A DNA stretch of 64,000 bases, from contig CM036759.1 in NCBI GenBank assembly GCA_020796225.1, forward strand, positions 70,333,512-70,397,511, read 5' to 3'. The notes beneath the pieces are model-generated. The model worked only from the letters and a program-made list of their open reading frames with translations. It made no database searches and was not told the origin of the DNA. This document shows positions 1 through 14,700 of this stretch, piece by piece. Numbering within the stretch: position 1 is the first letter of the stretch; each line of letters begins with the position of its first letter. Source of the DNA: Arion vulgaris. Its lineage: Eukaryota > Mollusca > Gastropoda > Stylommatophora > Arionidae. The translations under genes were made by a program, and so were the position numbers.

Positions 1-102
1 CAGCTTCTGTTCTTCCGGAATCCCATTTGTGAGTCGATAAGTTGTGACTCTATGGTATGACGCAGCCTTTTTTTGGAGCATTTAACAGAATATTTCTCTA
101 TT

Positions 103-216
103 GTTACTCGGTATCGCTATTTTTCTATATTTACTCGGTATCGATATTCTCTATTTTACTCGGTATCGATATTCCTCTATATTTACTCGGTATCGATATT
201 CCTCTATATTTCATAC
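103..216. repeat. Tandem repeat, about 27 bp, four copies
   Basis: Unit close to TTACTCGGTATCGATATTCC plus CTCTATA, with small length differences. Confidence 0.8.
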
Positions 217-229
217 AATCCCGTTTGCT

Positions 230-700
230 ACCTTTCTTCATCCAGATGGGAACTATTACTGCATTCCTCCAATCTTCTGATGGTTCTTGTATGATCCAGA
301 CTCGGTTGAATAGTCTGTGTAGCCAGCTATTCCAGACCTTTTTAGTTGCTTTGACTAGGTCGACATGGATATTGTCTAGGCTTTGATCTGGTCATTATCA
401 TGTACTAAGTCATGTCTAAGGACACTAGGATAAGGAAAGCAAACATTCACGAACAAATCAGTCAGTCGCCATGACTATGATTGAATTCATAAATAGCAAA
501 GAAAACGATCAGTCCTCATCGCTTCTAAATGTGAATAATGAAGTTAGTTAGTTTATTCCTTTCGTGCCAAAGGCGGCACATAGGGCAGAGGTTTTAAATT
601 TCCATGTGATGCGGTTCGTTGCTAGAATAATGAAGAGACAACACAATTATTATAAATTCGACCTTTCTTGAATTTAATAATTATACACAGAATATTTCAA
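230..700. other. No recognisable gene
   Basis: AT-rich sequence. Stop-rich frames, no splice-bounded exon and no clear element seen. Confidence 0.5.
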
Positions 701-706
701 AATATT

Positions 707-770
707 GACGGTTAGGGGTTAGTCACTCGGTCTATTAACCCCGACGTTCTGAGTTCGAATCACGCTGCGG
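707..770 (+). mobile_element. tRNA-like head of a SINE (weak)
   Basis: A B-box-like GAGTTCGAATCAC (751-763) follows GGTTAGGGGTTAGTCACTCGG, which could be a degenerate A box. It does not fold into a clear tRNA. Confidence 0.35.
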
Positions 771-1097
771 ACAGTTTAGTTGCAAATTATTTGCGTGGAT
801 TTTAACAAAAGAACGATGGCACAACCCGTTCAGAAAGCAATGGCAAACTACTGAACGTAACAATGTCTAAAAAAATCACAAACAGCGTTAAAATCTGGGG
901 TTGATTCGCAAAGTCCTGTAAACTAACTTTTTCCAGCTGAACAGTGTCTTCAGCCACATCCAACTCTACTTTAGTTGGCTCTGCTTCAGCACGTCCAACC
1001 CACGACTTGCCCCGCTTAACCGATTTCCACTTCTAATCCCGAGCGTCTCGTGCAATGAATGATCATTTTAGCACTTTTTTGAGATAATTATTTTTTT

Positions 1098-1550
1098 AAT
1101 ATAAGTGTTACAGAAGATTCCTCCGTATATCATGGAATATAAGTGTTACAGAAGATTCCTCCGTATATCATAGAATATAAGTGTTACAGAAGATTTCTCC
1201 GTATATCATAGAATATAAGTGTTACAGAAGATTCCTCCGTATATCATAGAATATAAGTGTTACAGAAGATTCCTCCGTATATCATAGAATATAAGTGTTA
1301 CAGAAGATTCCTCCGTATATCATGGAATATAAGTGTTACAGAAGATTCCTCCGATTCATAGAATATATGTTCAGAAGATTCCTCCGTCTATCATAGAATA
1401 TAAGTGTTACAGAAGATTCCTCCGTATATCATAGAATATAAGTGTTACAGAAGATTCCTCCGTATATCATGGAATATAAGTGTTACAGAAGATTCCTCCG
1501 TATATCATAGAATATAAGTGTTACAGAAGATTCCTCCGTCTATCATAGAC
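1098..1550. repeat. 38-bp minisatellite derived from a reverse-transcriptase tail, about 12 copies
   Basis: Unit AATATAAGTGTTACAGAAGA plus TTCCTCCGTATATCATAG. The unit matches the single-copy segment at 3039-3076 in the retroelement tail (protein EYKCYRRVFRIS). The array runs directly into the continuation of the same retroelement at 1551. Copies are nearly identical except one shortened unit. Confidence 0.9.
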
Positions 1551-1860
1551 AGAGAACTAAACAATGTAGCCAGAAAGAACTCAAAATCAAAGAAAACTGG
1601 CTGATGTTACAGATAAGAATGAGAAAATTGAAGTATTTGGAAATATAAAAAGACATGATGGGATGGATAAGACCATTATTGAAGGAAGTATCCGGACAAA
1701 GAGGAGAAGAGGAAGACCACGGAGAAGATGGATTCAGGATGTAACTGATGATTTGAGCATGACAACTGCAGAGGCGGGAAATCTGGCCTATGAGAGAGAT
1801 TCCGAAAGACTGTCAGGGTGGTAAAGTTCTGTCCCAAACATGCTAGCTGATGATGATCAA
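1551..1860 (+). mobile_element. Non-LTR (RTE-like) retrotransposon 3' tail, decayed
   Basis: Nucleotide match to 3080-3390, covering the end of the reverse transcriptase ORF (QKELKI..KLADA) and the RRGRPRRRWIQDVTDDL-like segment, with frameshifts. Ends in a GATGATGAT tail. Confidence 0.7.
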
Positions 1861-1889
1861 TCAATCAAGGGCCATGCCTGCCGGCGTAG

Positions 1890-2160
1890 GCGACCATGTC
1901 TCTCCACAACTCTCTCTCTCTCACACACTCTCATTGGTACAGTTAATCAGTTCTGACGTCGATCTTTTGTCGAACCACGATGTCAGATCATCCAACATCT
2001 TCTCACTCTGTCGTCCATGATCTCTCCTTCCCTGAATTTTACCTGTTATCACCAAATGTTCTAAACTTTCACTTCTATCGTTGATGATGAACCAATAGTA
2101 ATAAATTGGTACACATAAGGCGCACATATTGGGTTTTACATTTTGCACCAAATTGTAAAA
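1890..2160 (-). mobile_element. RTE-like retrotransposon C-terminal fragment
   Basis: Minus-strand frame has SLEHLVITGKIQGRRDHGRQ and SEKMLDDLTSWFDKRSTSEL, the typical end of endonuclease-reverse transcriptases (GKIxGxRxRGRQ..MLDxLxxW). Truncated on both sides. Confidence 0.6.
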
Positions 2161-2595
2161 TGGAAACGGTGCAAAAAGTAACCAAATGACCGGATATCAA
2201 CTTTGCATCTCCATAGAAACCATAACTGCATCAGAAACAAAACTTTCATTCATAAATCAGAGTCTGCATGTCTTCCTTTCAATCTTATCCAACTGCTGAA
2301 GCTTTGAGCAGCACATGCGAGGCTTCAGAGAGTTCGTTAACTGGGATGAAGATATGAATGACTCTATCATTAGACTTCAGTATTTAGAACTTAATTAATC
2401 TACTCCTGGTAAATGTTTTAATCTTTAAATAAACACGACGCCTGAAGTAGTACATTTGATTTACTCCGCCATCAAAGCTGTCATTTCTCAGATTTCACTT
2501 GTGCTGCTGACCACGTAAGTGAGCAACATCCGTTGATTTGATCAACGTATCATCAAAGAGAGAGATCTGTGAAGGATACAATTGGATATTTCATC

Positions 2596-2708
2596 ATGGA
2601 ATACGTGGAGGAATGTCCAGATAATGAGAATGAGAGCTACCCCAGCGGGTCGGAAGCTCCTAGAGTAGAGCGAAAGAAGCGATGTCGATCAAGCAGTTCT
2701 GGACGAAG
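2596..2708 (+). CDS. Gene A exon 1 (start codon)
   Basis: ATG at 2596 opens 37 codons plus two bases (AG), followed by donor GTATGT at 2709. The peptide starts MEYVEECPDNENES and ends RSSSSGR. An upstream TTG in the same frame exists, but ATG is the natural eukaryotic start. Phase 2 at the donor matches exon 2, which supplies one base to complete an arginine codon. Confidence 0.68.
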
Positions 2709-5700
2709 GTATGTAGGTATATTGGGAAATGCGGTGTTTATTTTAAATTATTTCTATCTATCTATATCCTCTTCTTGTCCCGTTTGACACATAAGGTTTC
2801 CATAAAACAAGTCTATTGTTACCGTTCTGTTGCCTTTCTACCGATTGTTTCCCTTGTCAGACCATCATTTTTCAACTCTCTTTACACAGTTCTTCTCCAT
2901 TTTTATTTTGTACATCTGAGTATCGAATGGAACTGATAAGAAAGCAAAGATCCGAATACTAAGAGCATGCATATTCCCAGTGGCAACGTATGGCTGTGAA
3001 GCATGGACATTTAATAGCAGTGGAAAAACATATATTGAATATAAGTGTTACAGAAGAGTATTTCGTATATCACGGACAGAGAAGAGAACAAATAGATCTA
3101 TCCAGAAAGAACTCAAAATTCAAAGAAAACTGGCTGATGCTACAAATAAGAAAGAGATAATTGAGATATTTTGGACATATAAAAAGACATGAAGGACTGG
3201 AGAAGACCATCATGGAAGGAGGCATACCGGCAAAGAGGAGAAGAGGAAGACCACGGAAAAGATGGATTCAGGATGTAACTGATGGTTTGAACATGACGGC
3301 TGCAGAGGCAGGACATCTGGCCTAGGAGAGAGAGAAATTCCGGAGGACTGTTGGGGTGGCAAAGTTCTGCTCAGGACAAGCTATTTGATGATGATGAAAT
3401 CTTGGCCTTCTATTTCTATCCGCTGTCCATCTGAGAGCTTTCCTAGCCATTGTCCCTTCTGGCATACGTCATATGACCATATCCACTTCGCATACGTCAT
3501 ATATGACCATATCCACTCTGGCATACGTCATATATGACCCATATCCACTTCTGGCATACGTCATATATGACCCATATCCACTTCCATTTTCGACTTTAAA
3601 TGATTGTCACCAATGATGCACAGATTGCTCGTTTAAAAGCTCTTTATTTCCTATTGCATTTGACCAGAATATTTGCAAGATTATTCTATTATTCTGAAAC
3701 ATTTATTTTTGAATATCTCCGGCTTGTGTATGATGTTGTGTGTCATCTTCCAGCACAAACTACTGTATTTGATATGGTATTAGTCCCTAATTTTGGATAT
3801 CTCCGGCTTGTGTATGATGTTGTGTGTCATCTTCCAGCACAAACTACTGTATTTGATATGGTATTAGTCCCTAATTTCTCGCTACCAAACTACAGACGAT
3901 GGGTTCATTGTTCAGTTGAGGATCATTGCACATCGGTTATGTCCATAATTGCTCCGATCTCCTCCTAACTTAAGCATGCATTTGTGTGTTTAAACTAACA
4001 ACTCTCTTTCTGTGTTTGTTGATATATCTACTGTAGTGTCTTTTATGATTTTCCTGCCTTCCCACCATATCGGTATGCACCAGTTATCAGTTGTATGAGG
4101 ACTATCATCATAGCACTCTGAACATGTCCGTAGGTGCTCCGTCTCAGTAAATCCAGCAGCGTCCAGCGGCCCAACACGCCAGTTAGATGTTGATTAATAT
4201 GCATAACTTGCGCAACCGAGATAAAGAGTACATTTTATCTTCTTCGTTGAAATCTTCAGAATATGTGTTTTCTCTTAGAGCATTGGTGATGTTACTTTTA
4301 TCTATAGAAAACCCATTCTCGATCACAGCATTGCTCGACAGTGTATCCGCTCTCTCATTACTCTTCACCCCAGAATGAACTGGGACAAAGATTCAGGTAA
4401 GTGTCTGGATTGTCGATTGACAGTGAGTGAAGAAGTCAACATTACTCTGTCCGTCTGTATGTTTCCCAGTGTTCTCTCACACTCTAGAGGTTTTTAGAAG
4501 TTTGAAGTTACACTTAGTATCAGCAGAATTGGATGAATAAATAATTTATCTGACAATCTAGAGAATTTTAGAAGTTTGAAGTTACACTTAGTATCAGCAG
4601 AATTGGATGAATAAATAATTTCTCTGACAGTCTAGAGAATTTTAGAAGTTTAAAGTTACACTTAGTATCAGCAGAATTGGATCAATAAATAGACAGTGAA
4701 TAAGCCAGGGAAAAAGACAACAAATAACTAAACACAGGATTCGAGCCACAAAGCTGAACTGGACGCTTGACGGGAAGAATGTAGAGTGGGTTTAACCAAC
4801 GAATCACAGGAATCATCAGTATGTATAGTCTTCAACATCTGTTGGGGAGAAACTGTGTCCATATGTGTGTGTTCAACATCTGTTGGGGAGAAACTGTGTC
4901 CATATGTGTGTGTTCAACATCTGTTGGGGGGAGCTGTGTCCATATGTGTGTGTTCAACATCTGTTGGGGGAGCTGTGTACATATGTGTGTGTTCAACATC
5001 TGTTGGGGGGAGCTGTGTACATATGTGTGTGTTCAACATCTGTTGGGGGAAACTGTGTCCATATGTGTGTGTTCGACATCTGTTGGGGGAAACTGTGTCC
5101 ATATGTGTGTGTTCGACATCTGTTGGGGGGGGACTGTGTCTATATGTGTGTGTTCGACATCTGTTGGGGGGACTGTGTCCATATGTGTGTGTTCGAAGCG
5201 TCATACCGTCAGTACAGTAGCCAATAACTAAACCTTGGTAACCAATTGAGACTGAGTCAAACTATGAGCAGTTACAGTTGGTAGAAGAATATCCTACTCC
5301 CAATGTGGAATGTGATACTGGGATCATTCACCCACGACGCCGAGGCATTGCCACTGCGTTATTACGTCTTTCAAGGTTTTTCTAGAAGAAGATTACTGAC
5401 TACGCTTCAGACTATTTTTTTTGCTGAAGTTATAAACTTCCTAGAGCGTGGCCGCAGAGAAGACCTTCATCTAAACCAATCCACGTCAACTACTAGATTG
5501 CGAGAACTGGGTTTGAAGATTAGTGTGGCAAGAAAAGAACGGTACAACAGGTTTACGAGTCGGCTCATCAATCAAAATAGAACTGGTACGGTCAGTCGCT
5601 GGACGCTGTTGGAGATATTGTGAAGGAGATCGGAGCACCTATGGACATGTCCGGAGTGCAATGAAGATATTCCAAACTGAAACTGAAACTTCCTAAGATG

Positions 5701-8700
5701 AGAGTCTGACCGAATATATTAAAGCACGGGCTACCAATCGGGTGACACATTTTCAGTCACCGATAAGGTAAATGAGCTTTTTTTCTGTCGGGGTATAAAG
5801 AACGTTATAAAGAGAATAGGAATAGCCAAGGATAATTTCAAAAGTATGAGAAAGTTACTGACATCCAAACAAATTACAAACAGGCTAAAAATGAGAGTGA
5901 TCAATTGCTATATATATCCTATATTAATGTATGGCTCGAAACATGGACAATGAACAAGCAGTTAGAAGACAGAATTGATGCATTTGAGATGTGGATGTAT
6001 AGAAGAATAGGCAGAGTTTCATGGACAGAAGAACCGACTAATAAACAAGTTTTTGGAAAACTAGGCATGAAAAAACAATTATTAAGAGAAATAAAATTCA
6101 GACAAGTCAAGTATTTTGGACACATAAAAAGACATGACACCAAGATAAAATCTTTACTAGAGGGAAAGTTGAGGGGGAGAGCGAGAGGAAGACCGAGAGA
6201 TAAGTGGGAGGGAAACTTTAAGAAATGGACAGGTTACAGTCTGGCAGTGTGCAACACCAAGGCGAAAGACAGAGGATGCTGGAGACTCATTGCAGCCAAC
6301 TTTCGATGTGTAGACGGCACCTGATGATGATGATAAAGAACGTTACCCAAGTAGTTACCCATACTTGAGAGTAACTGGAACACAACACTTAATTCTTACT
6401 GTGATGTTTTAATTTCAGGATGGTTAACTCCCTCTTCCAAATGGGAAATGACGCAAGAGCTGACGTGTACATGGCGCTTGCAATGTTTACCGCCGTATCA
6501 ACCGTCATTTTGATTCTGCCGAAGGTATTCTAATTTTGGCAGAAAATAAAATAGACCAATATCTGCAGAACAACTAAATAGTGGAATATAAAACATCGCT
6601 GAGTTGTGAGATGAAACAAATTGATGAAGTTTTTGTCAAGAATTAAATTTTACTTGATATTTGCTGGTGTTTATCAATTTATAAATGTTGTGAGATCATT
6701 CATTGCTCATTTAAGGATCATCTTCATCACACCTTGGACATGTCCATAAGTTCTTCGATCTCCTCCCAATCATGTATTTCAGTGTGTTTAGATTAACAAC
6801 TTCCGTTCTGTGTTGATTGATGTATCTATTGGGGTTTCTCTCATTGTTTCCCCGTCTTGTTGCACCTATCGGTATGCACAACTTGCGCAACCAAGATAGA
6901 GAATACCCTTTCCTTTATCTTCTCCGTTGAAATCTTCAGAGCGAATGTTTTCTCTTGGAGCGTTGATGATGTCGCTTTTGTCCATAGAAGACCCATTCTT
7001 GATCGTAGCATTGCCGGCAGTGCATCCGCTCTCTCATTGCCCTTCATCCCAGAATGACCAGGGACAAAGATGAAGGTAAGTGTCTGGATTGTCACATTCT
7101 GTATTAATTACATCCTGCTTCGTACATAACCGGTCTTGATCTTCTGTGTCATGCTCATATTAATTACATCCCCTGCCTTCGTACATAACCGGTCTTGATC
7201 TTCTGTATCATGCGCATATCATGCGTGATCTTCTGTATCTACTTCTATGGCGTTGCATCTCGTTGATGCTGTTTGTTTTTGCTGTCGAATGTCCGTACTT
7301 ATATATGTTGTCTACAGTCTGTACTTATATATGTTGTCTATACTTCAATGTCTGTACTTATATATGTTGTCTACAGTCTGTACTTATATATGTTGTCTAC
7401 AGTCTGTACTTATATATGTTGTCTACAGTCTGTACTTATATATGTTGTCTATACTTCAATGTCTGTACTTATATATGTTGTCTACAGTCTGTACTTATAT
7501 ATGTTGTCTAGACTTCAATGTCTGTACTTATATATGTTGTCTATACTTCAATGTCTGTACTTATATATGTTGTCTACAGTCTGTACTTATATATGTTGTC
7601 TAGACTTCAATGTCTGTACTTATATATGTTGTCTACAGTCTGTACTTATATATGTTGTCTACAGTCTGTACTTATATATGTTGTCTAGACTTCAATGTCT
7701 GTACTTATATATGTTGTCTACAGTCTGTACTTATATATGTTGTCTACAGTCTGTACTTATATATGTTGTCTACAGTCTGTACTTATATATGTTGTCTAGA
7801 CTTCAATGTCTGTACTTATATATGTTGTCTACAGTCTGTACTTATATATGTTGTCTACAGTCTGTACTTATATATGTTGTCTAGACTTCAATGTCTGTAC
7901 TTATATATGTTGTCTACAGTCTGTACTTATATATGTTGTCTATACTTCAATGTCTGTACTTATATATGTTGTCTACAGTCTGTACTTATATATGTTGTCT
8001 ACAGTCTGTACTTATATATGTTGTCTTCACTTCAATGTCTGTACTTATATATGTTGTCTATACTTCAATGTCTGTACTTATATATGTTGTCTATACTTCA
8101 ATGTCTGTACTTATATATGTTGTCTATACTTCAATGCACCGGATTTCTACAAATGGCTCAGTCCCTGTTATTAGAAATGGTACGCCATCTACCGAGAATG
8201 TTGCACAAAGTATGAACTACTTAACTTCCGCAACGACCCAAGGGTTTCATGACAAAATTGCACATGTGATGCGGTCCAGTTTCGAACGACAGGCAAACAT
8301 CTTAATCATTCGTTATATATGGTGTGTTTGTAGATAATTCTGTGTGAATGTTTCGACTCGTGTGTGTGTGTGTATATATATACAGGGTGGGCCAAATAAA
8401 ATGAGAACATCGCGTAAAAAGTAATATAATTACATCAAAATTGTTTTAACTGTATCCCATAATAGTTTCAATTGTTTACTCATTTACTTACTGACCTATT
8501 TAGCTATATGATGTTTTTATTTCGATAATTTCCTGGCACAATCTTTGATTTTTAATATGCCAATTGTTTACATCTGCAGGTTTAAATTTGTTACTAAGAA
8601 TGAAAAAAATTACTGCGGAAGACCGTATTCTAATTAAACGAGTGGCACCGATGCTTAGAAAAATTGAACATGATTTCTCATTAGCTAAATACTTGGCAAA

Positions 8701-11700
8701 CAAAATTGCATGAAACAATATAATTATATTAAATAACATTTTAAATAATGCGTATGTTGTGCGATGTTCTCATTTTTTTGGGCCCACCCTGTATATATAT
8801 ATATATATATAATACATATTGCACTGCAGAAAAGCTATGAAAAGACAAATATAATGGGAACAAACACCAATGGCAAGTAATGCAGATATCATCATGGAAT
8901 CTAAAATGATGAAGTGATAGAAATATTTAAAACGAAATTATACTACGAGTTGTCAAAGCAACATCAGCTTTTAAAAGTCTAAATAAAATATGGGACTGCA
9001 TGTTATCAGTTATATGAGGACTATCATCATAGCACTCCGGACATGTCCATAGATGCTCCGATCTCCGCCTCAGCAAATCCAGCAGCGTCCAGTGGCACAA
9101 CACGCCAGTTCGATGTTGATTAATCAATCTCCTTGCTTATTTAGTATGTCGTTCTTTTCGGGCTGTACCAATATGGACACCCATCTCTCTCAATCTGGTC
9201 AGCGAGTCTGATTCACAGCCCTGAAACTTCTCTGTTCAGAAAGACTCTCTCAATGCGTGAAGAATGTCATTTCGATCCATGGCAGCTCCTTCTGATATTG
9301 TAGCCAAGCCAGCCAATCTATCAGCTTATCCCTAACTCCTGCGTGCCCGGGAACAAAAATGAAGGTGCTGCAAGTTATATAGTTTTCAAATTAAATTACA
9401 AATTTTCAAATTCAATGTTGTCTCAATCCTAACATAATAAATAATAATTCCTCTCGTACCGTTATAACAATCACACAAGCCACCAGAACAGCGCAAGACA
9501 AAAACAGAAAACCACGACACTGGGCAACAACTCGGTAGCAGTGGGACGACAAAAGCATAACAAGAAGAAGTACCGTTATACGTTACATAGGGCCTGCAAG
9601 TAATTTCTCCATACCGCTCTATCCTAACATATGCCCACGAAAATGACTAACGATACGCTTGTGTGTTGCCTAGGCTTGCAATGGGAGCAAAGAATAGTAA
9701 CACTGTGAACTACAAGGCATGTTGTAAGAGGCGACTGAGGTAGGAGCCTAGGGAAGCTACCATTGTAAATAAAAAGCGTAGCAGAAATCATACGTGCTGT
9801 TCTACTTGTAGTCGCATAACTGGCACAACGTACAATTGCTCTTAGGCTCAGATCACATACAGCTCACAAAGAGTGGGTTAACAAGTGGTTGATATGGAGC
9901 GTTCGAAGAAGTAAAATGACTAAAGATATAGAAAGCAAGTTGAATGCATTTGCGAAAAAATGTCAGCGAAAAATAATGAATATAAAATGTGATGAATTCA
10001 GGAGAAATGATGAAACCTGATAAATGTCTGGTCAACCACTAGTAACAACTGTTATCAGAAGAAGAAGATCGAGATATGTTGTGAATACTCTGAGGAAAAA
10101 TTAATGAAACTATCACAAAGCATTCATTCAAGTGGGAGACAAAGAGTTCAAGACAGAAAAGACGCCATAGAGAAACTCAAAAACGAACGTTACAGAGAGA
10201 GGTGAGAAACAATGCACTCTACTTCATAGAAGAGTTGGAACGAGTTGCACAGGATAGAGCGGTATGGAGAAATTGCTTGCATTGCATACCCTATGTGACG
10301 TATAACCATACGAGAGGATCATATATTATACAGGGTGTTCAACTTAAAAGCAGCCTGTGAATGGAGCTAATCTGGCATATATGTATGGAAATGGTACGAC
10401 GTAGTATAGGTCAAGGTTGTGTGATGGTGTGTAATTGTAGTGCCGGAAGGGGCGATGAAGAAATGTGACGTAGGACAAGCTAGTCAGAACCGGTTTAAAT
10501 AGTAAATATAAGAAATGAAATGCGTACCTGGCAAATTTCTATTTATCACTGGGGCTGCTTTTAAGTTGAATACCCTGTATTATAAATATAACCATCTCGA
10601 GCAGTAATGGTGTCACAGTGGAAACGTCAGCACACAATTCCCGCCTAATTTTCTATTTTCAACTTTGCGATAAAATGGGGAGAAGTCGGGCCCTGACTAG
10701 TTCTTGATGTTGGTTAATCTAAGACTTTCTCTGTCTTTCTCTTCCCCTTCCATCCTTCACTGTCCCCAGCAAAACAATTTTTGAAAGGGAGTTATGACTC
10801 ATATGTCCAAACGAAGCAAGCTTACCTCGCTGGGCGTCAGGATGGCTACTAAATGTATGTCTTATAATGGCACACTAATTTAGTGTTCAGTTTCAATGGC
10901 GAAACACGTAATAACAAAGTACTGTAGTTTTACAAAATACTAAAACAATACAGAGCAACGTTTCGACCAAAAGACCTACGAAACAACAGGAGGAACGAAT
11001 TTAACAGCACACTACATACAGACTATGACAGAGATATTCCAACGGTCATAAATTGAAAGTCACAGATTAATGTCCTCTATAGAGGTTTCTAACCTCCAGA
11101 GACTCGTGTGGATGTACTGTCATGGACATGCGGGTGCTCACAACGAGAGAGCGGACAGCCGTGCATAGAAAGCATCGATTGTTGGGGAGTTTAGGAGTGA
11201 TAAGGGGGATGTTCTTCGGTCTCTTGGCAACTTACTGTTTGATGAGAGGACGAAAATTGAAGTTGAATCAATAGAGCAGCGATTTAGGTAGTTTGGAATG
11301 ACACGTTGTACAAGTAGAGCTTAATGCTTGAGGGACAGAGAGAGAGAGGAGTTTCAGTTTGGAATATCTTCATTGCTCCGATCTTCGCAATATCTCTAAC
11401 AGCGTCCAGCGACTGACCGTACCAGTTCGATTTTGATTGATGAGCCTACTCATATACCTGTTATACTATTCTTTTCTTGCTACTCCAATCTTCAAACTCA
11501 GCTCCTGAATTCTAGTAGTTGACGTGCATGAAAATCTTTTTCGTGGCCATACTCTATGAAGGCGTTCAAAATATCAGCTCTATCCATTAGCTGGCCCCCT
11601 TATATGGTGGCAGAGCCAGCCAGCCTGTCTGCTCTCTCATTGCCAACGATACCCATGTGCCCCGGAACGAAGATAAGTGTGGTTCTTCCTGGTTTGGCAC

Positions 11701-14700
11701 TGATAAGACAATATAACGCCAATTCTTCTCCAATGTTGATGACGCAAATGACAATGAGAACAAAACTCTCGAAGAAATGCTCTATCTTGTGTGTAGTGTG
11801 CACACAAATTGACATGTCACTGACTTCGTCGTAACGTAACTAGTCCAACAATGAATGCACACTTCATGAAGACAATGATGGATTGTCCACTATTATCCAC
11901 TTATCCCGTGACTCGAAATGAAATTTGCTACAGGAAACAGGTGAAATCATCATTTTAGTTATTGCTTTTTAGTGTTTACGATAAACTTCCCAAAGAACTG
12001 TTTTATAGCGTTTTTTATTTACCAGGCACCATGTCAGCCATGTGACCATCATCATCATGTTACTTATTATATTGTAAAGCTTGTCTCTCCCAGGCTTCTC
12101 TAGACTTTTGTCTATTTATCTGCTTCACGGCTTTCATCTCTTTTTTTTTTGTTGCTGTCACCACAATCTCCATACTGACTCGACCATTGATATCACACCG
12201 AAGATCAAGATGGTCGTCTAAGTATATTTTACATAACCGAATGCTGAAGAAAGTGTGCATCCACAGTTTGAAGATAACCAATCTATGTCCATAGATTTGG
12301 GTGGACGTCTTCGATTCAACTTAGTAGTAGATACTAGATATGCGTCCTGAAGTAACAACTTAAGTTGGATTGAAGAAAAACCTCTGGAACAGGCAGACTT
12401 GAACAAAAAAAAACGTCGTATGGACATCTTGTTAGACGCAGACTTACACACATATGTTCATGGTTCTTCTTTCTTTCTTTCTTTTGTCCTTCTCTGCTTT
12501 TTTGCCGCTAGGCGTAGCAGGTTTAACTGATGATCGGTTCCGAGATAATGCACGTTCGGTCGCTTGATATAGTGTGGTATTGTGGAGTTTTAAGATGTCT
12601 GTAACTCCATCAACCCATCTTTTTCTTGGTCTGCCCTTCCTCTTGATGATTCCATTTTCAGGTTGTACGCTCTTGCAACTGGTGTATACGGGTTCATTCT
12701 GACCAAGTGGCCAAACCATTTGAGTCTCTGTTTTTCAATAAATCTAATAGCAGGTGTTGTTCGACTGTTCTTCTAATTTCTTCATTTCTTATATGGTCTC
12801 TTCTTGTTTTATTTACTGCTTTCCTCAGGCATCTCATTTCGCATGTGGTAATTTTCCTTTCTTGTTCTTTTGTCAGTGCCCATGTTTGGCTCTGGTAGCA
12901 CAGTGTTGGTATTAAGATTGAATTTATAATCTGTCTTTTAGTCTCTACTGGAATTGCTGGGTGTTTCAAAATTGGGGTAAGCTGGTATGTAATGTTGTTT
13001 GGCTTGCTGGATTCTAGTTTCGATCTCTCTGTCCAGTCTACTATCAGATGTGAAGATACTTCCAAGGTATTTGAATTCTCTCACCTGCTTTAGTGTTTGG
13101 TCATTTATTTTTCTTCTTCTTCTCTTACACCATTTACTTCTTTATGGGGGTAGTGATCTTGTGTGTGTTTGTTTTAAGACACTTTGTAAGCTTATATTTA
13201 TTTTCGTAAGGCTGTTCTTGATGCCGTCACTCCATCATTTGCGTGGTTTTCTGCTTGCTTTGTATTCATTATATTTTTTCTGTGTGGCTCTCTCTGGTAG
13301 ACGTTACCACCAGGGCATTCTTGTCAGGTGTCCAAACCATTTAATCTGCTGTTCTGTTATGATTATTTGCTTTTGTGTTGTTAATCTATTCTTAACATTA
13401 AAATCTCATCTAGATTCTCTTCATGTCCAGTTTGGCACATAAGGCTTCCACAAGATATTTCCATTGTTACAGTTTTGTCACCATTCCACTAATTATTTCT
13501 CAAAGGCAGGACTAAATCTGTCAACTTTCTTTGCACAATTTTTCTCCATGTTTCCTTTGGACACCCAGGCCTTCTTTTCCCATTCACATTTCATGTCCTG
13601 TTCTTCTCCATAGGTCTGTATTTGTCACTCTATCATACATCTCAGTCTGAGAATGCACCAAAGACATCAGTCTGAATCTTATTTGAATTTAATTTGGTGA
13701 CTCGCCACATTTCAGAGATATACAACAAAATAGACCACATTTGAGCTGAGTATCCTGAGCTTTGTTTTAGTGGAGATGGCAGTAGATTTCTGCACTGTGT
13801 GCAGGAGAGCAGAGGTTTGTCTGCTTTCTTAATCCTGGCATTAATGTCCTCATCTGTACCTCCTGATTGACTGATCTTACGGCCAAGGTAGACAAATTCA
13901 CCAACATCTTATACAGCCTTTCTGTCAATCAATATCAGGTCTTCCTGTATGTTTTCGCTTTACAGTACTTTTCGCATGGCTGATTTTAAGCCAACCTGTT
14001 GCACCTTTTCTGCTAGGGCATCCACTTTTTCTTGCATGATTTGCAGTTTGTGTGATAGTAAGGCAAGATCATCCATGATGTCGTACAATCTCTAGTTTTG
14101 ACATCATAATAATAATAGTCATCCATCGCAAGCGATGATGACAACAGCCTCAGACTTGTCTGCTGCATCTCTCTGGTATGTGCAGAGGTGACTGTGGTCC
14201 ACTACTCCTCGAGCACAATCCTCTACCACAGGTGGGGCATACATGATCAAGGTTAGACATGTGGGTGTTGTGTGTTTTGTCATTTCGCACAGCTCACTTT
14301 CTCTCAAATAGTACAATTATTCTCAGATTTGTGAGTTCCTCTTGTGTTGTTAGAGTGCCACATTTGGTGATCTTGCGCAAGTGATTCCCAGCACGGGGCG
14401 TCTATATCGAAGCATTTTAGAGACACTTTAACGTTTTTTTCTATCTGCCAACCAATCATCTGCCACCTTCAAGCTCACCATACATCAATTGTTTTGGATG
14501 AACATCTGGACCTGGTATAATCTCTGCATTTAACCCAATCCAGCAGAAACAAATAAGATGAGGGGGACAGCAGGCATCCTTGTCTAACACCTGTAGTGAC
14601 CTGGAACCCCTCCGATATCTTACCGTAACCTGGCAAGCAAACTTCTTGCCACTTATTACTATTGATTTTATTAGTTTTCAATTATCATTTTATTCAACAT

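Noticed and set aside
3600..3968. 122-codon frame
   Set aside because: Extended by an 84-bp duplication that is a multiple of three; no recognisable protein.
7221..8337. Overlapping frames rich in LYLYMLS / VLIYVV
   Set aside because: By-products of the 26/33-bp minisatellite, open in all three plus frames.
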